Shown here piece after piece: positions 49,505 to 59,594 of a DNA stretch of 64,000 nucleotides. The stretch's first letter is position 1; every line of letters begins with the position of its first letter. The position numbers and the translations under genes were made by a program. Under the pieces are notes generated by a model that worked only from the letters and a program-made list of their open reading frames with translations, searched no databases and was not told the origin of the DNA. This DNA comes from Aurantibacter crassamenti (GTDB lineage Bacteria; Bacteroidota; Bacteroidia; Flavobacteriales; Flavobacteriaceae), in assembly GCF_016811105.1 (NCBI RefSeq), contig NZ_JAFBGM010000002.1, positions 62,001-126,000 of the forward strand, in the 5' to 3' direction.

Positions 49505-50806
49505 CTACTGAACCTCTATTTTCGTGGCAACTTCTTGTACATCATCTAAAACTCGCAATAAGTTGCCACCCCAAAGTTTTGCTATTTCAGCTTCAGTATA
49601 ACCACGTTTTACCAGCTCTAGTGTTACATTAAATGTCTCAGAAGCATCTGACCAACCCGCAATACCACCACCACCATCAAAGTCAGAGCTAATACCCACA
49701 AAATCAACGCCAATAAGCTTAACCATATAATCTATATGATTAACTAAATCAACAACACTTACTGCCGGTGGAACATTGGTTTTATTAGCAATTATCTTTT
49801 CCGCAATTTTAGCTACTTTTTGTTGATTATCTATAAATTCTTTGTGCTCAACCTGAGTCAATGAACCAAGTTCTTCACTATCATACCATTCAACACCTAA
49901 TGAATCTGCAACCCGAAGATTCATTGATTTTATGTAGGCAGCGCGTTTATCAATTTTTTCAGAATTTAAATATGCATCTAAAGCAACAGCCTGCACAACA
50001 CCACCATTCTCTTTAATTAATAACAATTGCTCATCATCAAGGTTTCTACTATGATCACAAAGTGCTCTTGCCGAAGAATGAGAGGCAATAATAGGAGCCT
50101 TTGATAATGCTACAATTTGCTTCATTGATTCCTTAGAAACATGTGAAACATCAATCATTATTCCAACTCTATTTAGCTCGTTAACAGCCTTTTTACCTAA
50201 TTTACTTAAACCATTATGTAACCATGAGTTATTTTCTTCACCCGTGTGAGAATCACAAAATTGACTATGTCCATTATGAGAAAGTGAAACATATCTAGCA
50301 CCACGATTGTGATACTCTTCAATGTTTGATAAGTCATCGCCCATTGGGTAAGCATTCTCTACGCCAATCATTGCAACTTTCTTTCCGTTAGCATTTAATT
50401 CTTTTACATCTTTAGAATTCAGTGCTAAGCCAATTTTGTCTGGCGCATATTCTTCACAAAGTCGATGAATTGCATCAAACTTTGCCATTGCGTTTTCTTG
50501 AGCTTTCTGATAACCAGCAGCGTCTAAACTTCCTTGTCCGGTATAAACAATAAACCAAGCAACATCAAGTCCGCCTTCTTGCATTTTTGGTAAATCAACT
50601 TGGGTTTTAAGGCGTTGTGAATAATTAATACTATCCGTAAAATTACTCACATTAATATCTACATGCGTATCAATTGTAATTACTTCATTTTGAACGCGTT
50701 TAGCTATTTCTTCTAAAGTTTCTTTTGCAATGTTGTCTTTAGAATTCTTTCGTTGATTACATGAAACAATTAAAATTAAACAGAAAAATAGTACAGGATA
50801 TCTCAT
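49505..50806 (-). CDS. Membrane dipeptidase (peptidase M19), lipoprotein
   Basis: About 433 residues from the ATG at 50804-50806 (MRYPVLFFCLILIVSC), which gives a normal lipobox with Cys16; the extension to 50869 would destroy the signal. The M19 metal motifs are in place: TIDTHVDI (HxD), the glutamate of IGVENAYPMG, and histidines in DVSHVSKESM and ASHSSARALCDHSRNLDDEQL; DFDGGGGIAGWSDAS is the substrate-side loop. It is predicted to hydrolyse dipeptides in the periplasm. A Cys at the start of the mature chain anchors it to the membrane. Confidence 0.93.
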   Translation of the reverse strand: MRYPVLFFCLILIVSCNQRKNSKDNIAKETLEEIAKRVQNEVITIDTHVDINVSNFTDSINYSQRLKTQVDLPKMQEGGLDVAWFIVYTGQGSLDAAGYQKAQENAMAKFDAIHRLCEEYAPDKIGLALNSKDVKELNANGKKVAMIGVENAYPMGDDLSNIEEYHNRGARYVSLSHNGHSQFCDSHTGEENNSWLHNGLSKLGKKAVNELNRVGIMIDVSHVSKESMKQIVALSKAPIIASHSSARALCDHSRNLDDEQLLLIKENGGVVQAVALDAYLNSEKIDKRAAYIKSMNLRVADSLGVEWYDSEELGSLTQVEHKEFIDNQQKVAKIAEKIIANKTNVPPAVSVVDLVNHIDYMVKLIGVDFVGISSDFDGGGGIAGWSDASETFNVTLELVKRGYTEAEIAKLWGGNLLRVLDDVQEVATKIEVQ

Positions 50807-51005
50807 TTTAACAATTTTAGACCTACAAATAAAGCCAATTGACAACAGAAAACAGGGTATAGGTAACATTTTATTGTTAGTGAGGCATTAAAACGAGATT
50901 TTTGGTAAACACACAAGCTAAACCATCAATGTTTACTATAGGTGAGAGCCACCTAATTAAAAGCAACTATTTTGTTTGTACTAAATTCATTTAATCAAGT
51001 CCCCC

Positions 51006-52754
51006 TTGAAAACTAATAATTTACTTTCTCTGTTGAAGCGAATGGAATCCACATTGGGTGAATTTTCATTCGATGAACTAACCTCACAAGAGGCAACATA
51101 TCTTAAGGATTCATTTCAGTCTTTTAAAAACGATTTACAAAATAAGGTAAATGGTCATGAGTCCATACAAGTTGATGTTTCTGAAAGAGCTGAATCAAAT
51201 GAACCTAATTTCGAGAGTAATTTAATCGCTAACGTTAGTCATGAAATCAGAACACCCCTCAATGGCATTATAGGCTTTACTGACCTTTTAAAAGAAAGTC
51301 AACTTAATACAGAGCAATTACTTAATGTAAATGCAATTCAGAAAGCTTCCAATACTTTACTCGAATTAGTTAATGAATTGCTTGAATATTCTAAACTGGC
51401 TTCAGGGAAAGAGCAATTTCAAGAAATTGATTTCAACATATTCAGTTTGACAAATGATGTTATATTCTTATGCAATACGCTGATAGTCGATAAAAAAGTA
51501 AATCTCACAAGTGCGATTAAAAAAGAGATTCCCAAATTTTTAATAGGAGACCCTTCTAAATTAACCCAAGTATTGCTAAACACCATTGGTAACGCAATAA
51601 AGTTTGTTGATGATGGTGAAGTATCATTGAACATTTCAATTGCAAAGCAGTCTTCTGACAATATTCGGTTACAATTTGAAATACAAGATAATGGCATAGG
51701 CATTTCACAAGATAAAATAAATCAAATATTCAACCCATACGTTCAAGGTGATGCAGACACTTCCGCTAGATATGGTGGAACAGGTTTAGGACTAAATATA
51801 GTGCAACAAATAGTTAAAAATCTTGGTGGCACCATTTGTATTCAAAGTAAACTTGGCATTGGCACAACTGTACAATTTGAGATGCCCTTTAGTATTGGAA
51901 ATCAAAATTTACAGCCAATTGTCCCAAAAAAAACGAAAGTCAATTCTAGCGCATTAGAATCAGTTAGCGGATTAAATATTTTGGTCTTTGAAGATAACGA
52001 GCTGAATAAGCAACTTATGCAAAAGAGACTGGATATATGGAACTGTAATATGCACATAACAGAAAAACCAGAATTTGGAATTAATGTTCTTGAAAACCAC
52101 GCTATTGATTTAATACTAATGGATTTAAGAATGCCAATTATGAGTGGTTTTGAAATTACAAAACTGATAAGAACGCATAACAGCCTTCGAATACGTCAAA
52201 TTCCCATAATAGCAGTTACAGCCGACTACACAATACAAGATCAAGAAAAATGCAACTCGTTTGGCATTAATGATTACTTATTAAAACCATTTAGTCCTGA
52301 AGAATTATTAGCTAAAATGGTAGTGTATAAAAATGGGTATAATATGCCTAAAGAAAATAAGAATAACACACAAATATCTAAACAAAATTTAATTACAACT
52401 GACAAACCAGTTGACCTAACAATATTATACGATCAATGTGATGGCTCTTTAGAATTACTAAAAAATCTTATAAGTATTCTTAAGAATAATGTTATAGAAT
52501 TTAAATCAAAAGCCAAAGCAAGTATACACGATAAAGATATTGCTGCACTTGCTTTTTCAGCACATAAAATAAAAGGAGGGGTGGCTATGATTCAAGCTAA
52601 TATACTATTGAAAACTATTGTTGAAATTCAAAATGGTTGCACTGAATCACCTGATTTCAAACATCTTGAATTCTTGTTATCACGTTTTAACATAGACTAC
52701 ATTGATATTGAAAAGGCCATTGATATGGCTTTTGATAAATTGAACAGCAACTAA
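51006..52754 (+). CDS. Hybrid histidine kinase (HisKA-HATPase-REC-HPt)
   Basis: A 582-residue cytosolic sensor kinase. No transmembrane segment or sensor domain is seen ahead of HisKA. Landmarks: HisKA with NVSHEIRTPLNGIIGF (H79), HATPase with GNAIKFVDDGE, DNGIGIS and GGTGLGLNIV, REC with ILVFEDNELNKQ and LILMDLRMPIMSG, and a C-terminal HPt with SAHKIKGGVAMI. The first 12 codons read as a plausible helix, so I used TTG at 51006; the nearest ATG is at 51042. It heads a six-gene operon and is followed by a receiver-only gene with no spacing. A Bacteroidota -7 box could not be placed with confidence. Confidence 0.9.
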   Translation: MKTNNLLSLLKRMESTLGEFSFDELTSQEATYLKDSFQSFKNDLQNKVNGHESIQVDVSERAESNEPNFESNLIANVSHEIRTPLNGIIGFTDLLKESQLNTEQLLNVNAIQKASNTLLELVNELLEYSKLASGKEQFQEIDFNIFSLTNDVIFLCNTLIVDKKVNLTSAIKKEIPKFLIGDPSKLTQVLLNTIGNAIKFVDDGEVSLNISIAKQSSDNIRLQFEIQDNGIGISQDKINQIFNPYVQGDADTSARYGGTGLGLNIVQQIVKNLGGTICIQSKLGIGTTVQFEMPFSIGNQNLQPIVPKKTKVNSSALESVSGLNILVFEDNELNKQLMQKRLDIWNCNMHITEKPEFGINVLENHAIDLILMDLRMPIMSGFEITKLIRTHNSLRIRQIPIIAVTADYTIQDQEKCNSFGINDYLLKPFSPEELLAKMVVYKNGYNMPKENKNNTQISKQNLITTDKPVDLTILYDQCDGSLELLKNLISILKNNVIEFKSKAKASIHDKDIAALAFSAHKIKGGVAMIQANILLKTIVEIQNGCTESPDFKHLEFLLSRFNIDYIDIEKAIDMAFDKLNSN

Positions 52755-53141
52755 ATGAAAAATCAAAGTAGCGTACTATTAGCCGAAGATGATGAGCTTT
52801 TAGCAACCCTAATAAAACACCGGTTAGAAAAAGGCGGATATCAGGTTATTTTAAATCGTGATGGAAAAGAAGTGAAGGAGCATTTAAATATGTCAATACC
52901 AGACATCATTATTTGTGATATAATGATGCCGTATTTTTCTGGAATGGAACTGATTGACTTTGTACGTAATGAGTTGAATTCAAATGTGCCAATAATTATT
53001 ATTTCATCGGCAGGAAACGAAGAGAATGTGCTAAATGCCTTTGAGTTGGGTGCCAATGATTTTCTTTCAAAACCAATTAGTCCATCTGAGTTATTAGTAC
53101 GTGTAGCTAAAGAATTAAACAAAACCAAAAGAGCTGATTAA
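52755..53141 (+). CDS. Single-domain response regulator
   Basis: A 128-residue CheY-like protein with only a receiver domain. E11-D-D forms the acid pocket, D55 in IIICDIMMPYFSG is the phospho-acceptor, and the conserved Ser/Lys pair sits in IISSAGNEENVL and FLSKPISP. It begins the base after the hybrid kinase stop codon, so it is likely the final phospho-carrier of that relay. With no output domain, it presumably acts by protein contact, perhaps with the HEAT-repeat membrane protein or the glycosyltransferase encoded next. Confidence 0.93.
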   Translation: MKNQSSVLLAEDDELLATLIKHRLEKGGYQVILNRDGKEVKEHLNMSIPDIIICDIMMPYFSGMELIDFVRNELNSNVPIIIISSAGNEENVLNAFELGANDFLSKPISPSELLVRVAKELNKTKRAD

Positions 53142-53163
53142 TTTAGATACATACAATGCATTC

Positions 53164-55737
53164 ATGCTTTTTGTAGCACCCAACGTGCCTACAGACCTTT
53201 TATGGCATTTCACGCTATTCTTTGTAGTACTGTGCGGGCTATACTTTGTGTTTATTTTCTTTTTTCGACGTAAAATATCATTCAATACTAAAAAAGTACA
53301 GCAAAGAAAAAAAGAACTAAGCCCAATGATAGTTGAATTTCTTTTTTATGAAGAAAACGTTTCTATTGCAGAAGACACCAACTACGCCCATCTAAAAAGT
53401 GAAATTCGAAATCTCTTAAACAATCCATTCAATCGAAAGGTTTTAATTGATGTGCTAATGGATTTACGGAAAGACCTTTCTGGTAATACGTTAAATAATC
53501 TATTTGAATTATTTCAGAGTTTAGGTCTTCATCATGATTCGTACAAAAAATTGGAGAGTTGGAAATGGCAGACCGTTTCAAAAGGCATTTTAGAACTAAC
53601 ACAATTACATGTTGAAGACTCATATGTATTCATAGCAAAATTCATTAACGACAAGAGGTCAACAATAAGAAAACAAGCTGAAATCGCCATTATTACGTTA
53701 AAAAACGAGGGAGTAAACTATTTCTTAGACACTACTACATATCGCATATCTGAATGGCAACAGCTTAAAATTCTTGAAGTACTTAAAAACAAAACAAACT
53801 ATTTACCACCCAGCTTCAATCAATGGTTACTGTCGAAAAATAAAGATGTTGTTCTTTTTTCTTTACGATTAATGAAGGTATACAACCAAACCGATGGTAA
53901 TAAAGCTCTAATAGAATTATTGAAACATAAAAACGCTCAAATAAAATTTGCAGCGATTAATTGCATTAGTGAATTTCATGTTGTTTCAGCAATTGAAACA
54001 TTAAAATTAGTATTCTGGAATAGCTCTGTAGATATAAAAATTGCTACGCTAGATGCAATTGCATCATTAGGTTCTTCTGCTGAGATTGAATTTTTTAAAT
54101 CCGTTGGCGTTAAAGAATCGAATTTCAATGTAAAAAGTAAAGCACTGTCGTGCATAAATGTCATTTCACCAATGAGTGTTTTACCTACTTCTGGTGTTCA
54201 ATCAGTTGATAAGTTTAAGATACCTAATGATATTGATAATGAGACATTAACCGAAATAAATATTGATGTAATTGAGCATACTACTCCACAAAATGAAGAC
54301 ATAGTCACTATAAACGAATCGCAAAGTGATACGGCCAAAACAGCATTAAAAAAGCAGACAAATATTGATAAGTCAAGTATTCAAGAAGAGTTGATTTCGG
54401 AAATTCAAGAAGAGTTGGTTTCGGAAGATGTACACTTGAATCAAGACCATATTAACGAGAATGTGGAATTACCCTTAGAAACTAAACCATTTGCTGCGGA
54501 CATTGATTCTGACATAGAAGGTTTCAGTATTGATTTTCTGCCATTAGTATTTACAGACGAAAAAACAGTTAAATCAGAAAAATATATTCCCAATAAAAAC
54601 ATATCCGATTCAAAACAAATTGAATTATCTGAGTTAGAATTAATTTTTGAAGAAGTCTCATCTGAAGAAATTAAGGTTGAAAATGTAAACGAAATTCTAA
54701 TCGATGAAATAGATGTTGCTTTCATTCCGATAGTAATTCCATCACAAGAAGAAATAAATTCTAAACAAAATCAAGAAAATGTTAAACCGCTCAACCCTTT
54801 AAATATCGACGTAATCTATTCAGAAATTATCATTGATATTAAAAAGGAGAATAAAAAACCTGCTGAACCACCTAAAATAAAAGCACAGCAGAAGACATTG
54901 CGCAAAAAGAAAAAAACAGCCCCAAAAGTACCAACCTCAATACAAGATATTACAATGAAAAACATCAAGAATATTGAATGTAATGCTGTTGAAGTAGACT
55001 ACGATAGAAAAGTAACAGAAGAAATTGATAATGATGTTTTTGATTCCGATTTGTCATTAGAGATACCAAGAGAGCTAACTACCATTGAATGGATTTTAGC
55101 AGAAAATGAAGCGCAATCTGAAATGAAACATAAAATCAAAACGATTTTAAACCAACAAGATAAAGCTTCTTTTAAACTTCCAAAACCAAATATATTAAGT
55201 GAGAACAGTATTAGTACAATGGTACTTTTAAATGATATAGAGGCTTTGGGTGATGAACGTGAAATCCCCTTATTAAAAAATTTACTGCTTGATGAGAAAG
55301 AACCGATACTTCGAGAGCAAATAGAATATTTACTCATTAAAATATCGAAAACCGAGGTTCTAAAAAGAGAACCAATAAAACCTGACACCGTGGTTTATAG
55401 CGTTTTTGAAGAATACTTTGGCAGATTAGACATTCAGTCTAAATTAATATTACTAGATGAGATTAGTGCGGTAGGGGATGAAAAAGAAATTCCTTTTTTA
55501 AGGCGAGTAGTTGAATCATCAAAAGCGAAAGTACACTTAAAAGCTCAAAAATGCTTAGAACAATTAATTGCACGATTACTAAAAGAAAAAGAGCAAATAA
55601 ATACAGAAATTTTAAAAAGCAAATCGGTCATAACAGCTAAAACTGAAATTAAAATATCAAAAGAAAATAGTCCAAAAATAAGTGAAAAACCATTCAGCAT
55701 TTTTGAGATTGATTTTGATATTACTAGAGACAATTAG
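53164..55737 (+). CDS. Membrane-anchored HEAT-repeat protein
   Basis: An 857-residue protein with one transmembrane helix (about 12-36) followed by FFRRK, placing the rest in the cytosol. Residues about 60-330 form HEAT-like helical repeats (KFINDKRSTIRKQAEIAIITL, LLKHKNAQIKFAAINCISEF). Residues about 340-640 are acidic, low-complexity and likely disordered, with a Q-E-E-L-I-S-E / Q-E-E-L-V-S-E repeat. Residues about 690-810 are again HEAT-like (LLNDIEALGDEREIPLLKNLL, LLDEISAVGDEKEIPFLRRVV). It could be a scaffold that links the response regulator to the glycosyltransferase encoded 33 bases on. Confidence 0.8.
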   Translation: MLFVAPNVPTDLLWHFTLFFVVLCGLYFVFIFFFRRKISFNTKKVQQRKKELSPMIVEFLFYEENVSIAEDTNYAHLKSEIRNLLNNPFNRKVLIDVLMDLRKDLSGNTLNNLFELFQSLGLHHDSYKKLESWKWQTVSKGILELTQLHVEDSYVFIAKFINDKRSTIRKQAEIAIITLKNEGVNYFLDTTTYRISEWQQLKILEVLKNKTNYLPPSFNQWLLSKNKDVVLFSLRLMKVYNQTDGNKALIELLKHKNAQIKFAAINCISEFHVVSAIETLKLVFWNSSVDIKIATLDAIASLGSSAEIEFFKSVGVKESNFNVKSKALSCINVISPMSVLPTSGVQSVDKFKIPNDIDNETLTEINIDVIEHTTPQNEDIVTINESQSDTAKTALKKQTNIDKSSIQEELISEIQEELVSEDVHLNQDHINENVELPLETKPFAADIDSDIEGFSIDFLPLVFTDEKTVKSEKYIPNKNISDSKQIELSELELIFEEVSSEEIKVENVNEILIDEIDVAFIPIVIPSQEEINSKQNQENVKPLNPLNIDVIYSEIIIDIKKENKKPAEPPKIKAQQKTLRKKKKTAPKVPTSIQDITMKNIKNIECNAVEVDYDRKVTEEIDNDVFDSDLSLEIPRELTTIEWILAENEAQSEMKHKIKTILNQQDKASFKLPKPNILSENSISTMVLLNDIEALGDEREIPLLKNLLLDEKEPILREQIEYLLIKISKTEVLKREPIKPDTVVYSVFEEYFGRLDIQSKLILLDEISAVGDEKEIPFLRRVVESSKAKVHLKAQKCLEQLIARLLKEKEQINTEILKSKSVITAKTEIKISKENSPKISEKPFSIFEIDFDITRDN

Positions 55738-55770
55738 ACTTAATAAAGCAAGGCAAAATATAATTTACAA

Positions 55771-57198
55771 GTGGATAGTGAAGTACTAAATATTTTTCTT
55801 GATTACCTGAACATCGTTTTCTTGGTGTTCACAATCGTGCTATTCACTGGCTATGCGGTAATGTGCTATTTAGCTACTAGAAACTCATTACACTATAAAC
55901 ACAAGAATAGTTTTGGTGACCTATCTAAAGTGATGGCTTCACCACTTGCACCAAGTATTACAATTATTGCACCTGCCTATAACGAGGGATTAACAATTGT
56001 AGACAATATTAGATCCCTTATGTCATTACGTTATGTTGACTATGAAGTAATGGTTGTAAATGATGGCAGCAAGGATGATACACTTCAAAAAATGATTGAT
56101 GCTTATGATTTGGTTCAAATTGAGCAAGAAATTGATCCAGATTGGAAATCTAAGCCTATACGTGGCATCTACAAATCGAAACATCGTTCATTTTCTAAAC
56201 TAACAGTTATTGATAAAGAAAACGGAGGGAAATCAGACGCGCTAAATACCGGAATGCATCTTTCAACTAACCGCTATGTGGGTTGTATTGATGTGGATTG
56301 TTTATTACTACCCGATGCACTTTTACATGTTGTAAAATCATTTTATCAAAGATCAGAAAAACGCGTAATAGCAGTAGGTGGCGTGATTCGTGTAGCAAAT
56401 TCTTGCATTATTGAAGGCGGACAATTAGAAGAAATTAAACTACCTAAAAACTGGTTGGCCAAATTTCAATTGCTTGAATACACTAGATCTTTTTTATTAG
56501 GTAGAATGGCGTGGGGGCGTATTGATAGTTTATTAATTATCTCAGGAGCCTTTGGTTTTTTTGACCGTGAAATTGCACTTGCTGTTGGCGGTTATGATAC
56601 AAATACCGTTGGTGAAGACATGGAAATCATTTTCAAGATGCGTCGTTATATGCATGATGAGCGATTACCTTATACCATAGAATATATTCCTGATCCACTT
56701 TGTTGGACGGAAGTACCAGAAGATCTCAAGATTTTAGTCAACCAAAGAGACCGGTGGACGCGTGGTAACCTAGAAACACTACAAAAGCATAAGGCCATGT
56801 TTTTCAATCCAAAATACGGACGGTTAGGCATGATGAGTTATCCGTATTGGTTTTTTTACGAGTGGCTAGCACCATTGTTAGAATTTACAGGTTTACTCTG
56901 CATCCTGCTTTTTACTTATTTGGGGATAATAAATTGGGAATTCTTTCTTGCGATAACAGCAGCTGTTTGGACCTGTTCAATTATGGTTTCATTCTATGCA
57001 GTTCTATGGGAAGTTTATTCATACAATCAATACAAACGAAAAGATGTGCTCTTACTACTAGTATTTGCAATAATTGAACCCTTAGTGTATCACCCAATAG
57101 TAACATGGTCAGCGGTTCGAGGTAATTATAAAAAATTATTTAAAATAAAATCAGGGTGGGGATCCCAAGTACGTAAAGGTTTTGCCAAAGCAAGTTAA
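55771..57198 (+). CDS. Processive GT2 glycosyltransferase (BcsA/PgaC-like)
   Basis: A 475-residue inner-membrane enzyme starting at GTG. One N-terminal helix (about 12-35), then the GT2 catalytic domain: ITIIAPAYNEG, MVVNDGSKDDT, D174-V-D176, the acid pair E282-D283 in VGEDMEIIFKMRR and the acceptor motif QRDRW (325-329), which marks processive synthases such as those for cellulose, hyaluronan and poly-N-acetylglucosamine. Three or four transmembrane helices follow. It probably polymerises and extrudes a polysaccharide. There is no PilZ domain. It overlaps no gene, but the next start is 2 bases on. Confidence 0.92.
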   Translation: MDSEVLNIFLDYLNIVFLVFTIVLFTGYAVMCYLATRNSLHYKHKNSFGDLSKVMASPLAPSITIIAPAYNEGLTIVDNIRSLMSLRYVDYEVMVVNDGSKDDTLQKMIDAYDLVQIEQEIDPDWKSKPIRGIYKSKHRSFSKLTVIDKENGGKSDALNTGMHLSTNRYVGCIDVDCLLLPDALLHVVKSFYQRSEKRVIAVGGVIRVANSCIIEGGQLEEIKLPKNWLAKFQLLEYTRSFLLGRMAWGRIDSLLIISGAFGFFDREIALAVGGYDTNTVGEDMEIIFKMRRYMHDERLPYTIEYIPDPLCWTEVPEDLKILVNQRDRWTRGNLETLQKHKAMFFNPKYGRLGMMSYPYWFFYEWLAPLLEFTGLLCILLFTYLGIINWEFFLAITAAVWTCSIMVSFYAVLWEVYSYNQYKRKDVLLLLVFAIIEPLVYHPIVTWSAVRGNYKKLFKIKSGWGSQVRKGFAKAS

Positions 57199-57200
57199 AA

Positions 57201-59594
57201 ATGAATACAAGTAATATACCTAGATATAACTTAAAGCAATTCACGCGAGTGATTATTGCCTTTTTTGCATCGTTGGTTATTCTTTCTGCTTTTCAGTATA
57301 CCATACTTTATTTTAAAGATGTTATTGATACTATTTTTACGGTAAGTTTTTTACAAGCCATTGTTCATCATATGGGGTATTCAGCATTGGTTGCCCTTAT
57401 TTTGGTTCCAATATTTAACTTCTTTGAAAATTGGAGACCGCAAGTAGGGTTTAGAATAGTCTCGGGCATACTACTTTCATTGCTAATTATTGAAACCATA
57501 TTGATAAGCTACTATTGTACAACCTTTGTACCTTTAGGTGCCGATTTATTAGAATATAGTTTTGTAGCTATTAAAGAAAGTATTGCTGGTTCCGGCTATA
57601 TTATATTTTTCATTTTAATTAGCATCCTACTGATTGGAAGCTTATTTCATGGCATTTATAGGATAACAAAAAAGGTATATCATCATATTGGTAAGATGTA
57701 TCCTTTTACTATTATACTTTTCACAATGTTCATTGCCACCTTATTTATTGATGGCAAGCCGATAAATGAAAACAAAACACAATTTCTAGTTTTAAACCTA
57801 TACAATTCAAACTTAGAAGCCAATGAATATGTAGCCGATGTGGCATATCCTCTGATAAAAAAACCAAATACTACTGATGTATTAGGTGAATATTTTAACC
57901 TAAAGGATGAAAAACCAAACATCGTATTTGTTATTGTTGAAGGCTTAGGTAGAGGTTTTGTAGGTGAAAACGCTACATACCAAGGTTTTACTCCATTTCT
58001 AGATTCGTTAGCCACACAATCTTTATACTGGGAAAATTGTTTGAGTACTACTGGTGAATCTTTTGGTGTTGTACCCTCATTGTTGGGCTCGCTACCGTTT
58101 GGCAAAAACGGATTCATGGAGCTTGAAAACATACCGAATAAATTAACATTGTTTAGTATTTTAAAAAACAATGGGTATCAAACTTCACATTATCAAGGCA
58201 CAAACAGTGCGTTAAATAATCTAGACAAGTTTTTATTAAGTGAAGATGTAGATTTTGTTTTAGACAGATCCGGCTTTGAAGACACTTATGAACTTCAAGC
58301 AGAAGATGCAGCTGGTAATACCAAAGGCTACCCAGATAAAGAGCTCTATAAAAAAAGCATGCAAATAGATCGATCGAGCAATAAACCCAAAATGGAGGTT
58401 TATTCAACCATGACCGCTAGTGAACCCTACATAGCTCCAAAAAAAGAGTATTATATAAATGAAGTTCAAAAAACACTAAAAACTGGCCGTTATGAGAGTG
58501 ATCAGGTTCAGGTAATTGAGAAGAATAAAAACATATTTGCCACAATTTTATATTCAGATAGCGCCTTAGAATGGTTATTTAAATCTTATAAAAATCAACC
58601 AAACTATGATAATACAATATTCATTGTTACTGCTAATCGTTGTATAACTGGCCTACCTCAAAAAAATGCCCTTAGTCCGTTTCATGTACCACTAATGATT
58701 TATAGTCCTATGTTAACATCAACAAAGAAGATGAGTTCAATCTCGTCTCATTTTGATGTAACACCATCACTTTTGGCATTATTAGATAATCATTATACTT
58801 TTAAAATGCCTACGCAAGTAGCATGGTTGGGTGAGACCTTAGATACGGAAACCGATTTTAGATCTACTAAGAACATCCCCTTAATGCGAAATAAAAATCA
58901 ACTAAAAGAGTTTGTTAGTAATAGTCAATTGTTATCTGGTGGCACTTTATATACAATTGATGAGAACATGAATTTAAGTACATCACAAAACAGCAGTGCT
59001 AAAATAAAGAAACAGCTCGATAATTTTAAGGCCATGAACTTGTACGTAACAAGTGAAAATAAAATTTTACCCGATAGCCTTACAATTTTCACAGATCTGA
59101 AAGAACATTTTGAAGACACTGATATGGTGTGGTTAAATAGTGTTTATAACGGCAAGAATTCAGACAAAGGTTATTTAACGGCAAGAAAGTTAGCCTTTAA
59201 TGAAGAATATGACAGAGCACTTCTTTTATGTAGATACATACTTTCTGAAGTACCAAGTCAAATTGATACAAGAATATTGACCGGTAGAATTAATGCTTGG
59301 AATGGAAATTATGATGAAGCAATAGAAATACTAAAAGGTTGTGCAAAAACAAATCCGAAGTATACTGATGTTTATTCAGCCTTATTAGACGTTTGCTTTT
59401 GGTCAGGAAATAACAAAGTTTCAAAAGAAACCCTAGAATTAATAAAACTGAATAAGGTAGATACAGCAGAACTGAAATCAAAAATAGAGCGAGCTCAGAA
59501 AAATCCTGTTAAGAAAATCGCTCAAGCAATTATCACACAAAGTATTAAAAACAACAAAACAGATCAAGTATCAACAAATTATGAAGATGAGTAA
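57201..59594 (+). CDS. LtaS-like phosphatase-superfamily membrane protein with TPRs
   Basis: A 797-residue protein with five transmembrane helices (about 14-35, 50-72, 88-106, 132-150, 168-184), then an alkaline-phosphatase-superfamily domain (about 238-540) as in lipoteichoic-acid synthase and phosphoglycerol transferases: E247 in VIVEGLG, nucleophile region S282-T-T-G-E, YSDSALEWLFK and H517 in SHFDVTPS. The expected G-D-H metal motif reads T-A-N-R (477-480), so one metal ligand pair is lost. The C-terminus (about 690-780) has TPR-like helices. It may transfer a substituent to the polymer, or be a regulatory pseudoenzyme. The stop overlaps the YaiO start by 14 bases. Confidence 0.82.
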   Translation: MNTSNIPRYNLKQFTRVIIAFFASLVILSAFQYTILYFKDVIDTIFTVSFLQAIVHHMGYSALVALILVPIFNFFENWRPQVGFRIVSGILLSLLIIETILISYYCTTFVPLGADLLEYSFVAIKESIAGSGYIIFFILISILLIGSLFHGIYRITKKVYHHIGKMYPFTIILFTMFIATLFIDGKPINENKTQFLVLNLYNSNLEANEYVADVAYPLIKKPNTTDVLGEYFNLKDEKPNIVFVIVEGLGRGFVGENATYQGFTPFLDSLATQSLYWENCLSTTGESFGVVPSLLGSLPFGKNGFMELENIPNKLTLFSILKNNGYQTSHYQGTNSALNNLDKFLLSEDVDFVLDRSGFEDTYELQAEDAAGNTKGYPDKELYKKSMQIDRSSNKPKMEVYSTMTASEPYIAPKKEYYINEVQKTLKTGRYESDQVQVIEKNKNIFATILYSDSALEWLFKSYKNQPNYDNTIFIVTANRCITGLPQKNALSPFHVPLMIYSPMLTSTKKMSSISSHFDVTPSLLALLDNHYTFKMPTQVAWLGETLDTETDFRSTKNIPLMRNKNQLKEFVSNSQLLSGGTLYTIDENMNLSTSQNSSAKIKKQLDNFKAMNLYVTSENKILPDSLTIFTDLKEHFEDTDMVWLNSVYNGKNSDKGYLTARKLAFNEEYDRALLLCRYILSEVPSQIDTRILTGRINAWNGNYDEAIEILKGCAKTNPKYTDVYSALLDVCFWSGNNKVSKETLELIKLNKVDTAELKSKIERAQKNPVKKIAQAIITQSIKNNKTDQVSTNYEDE

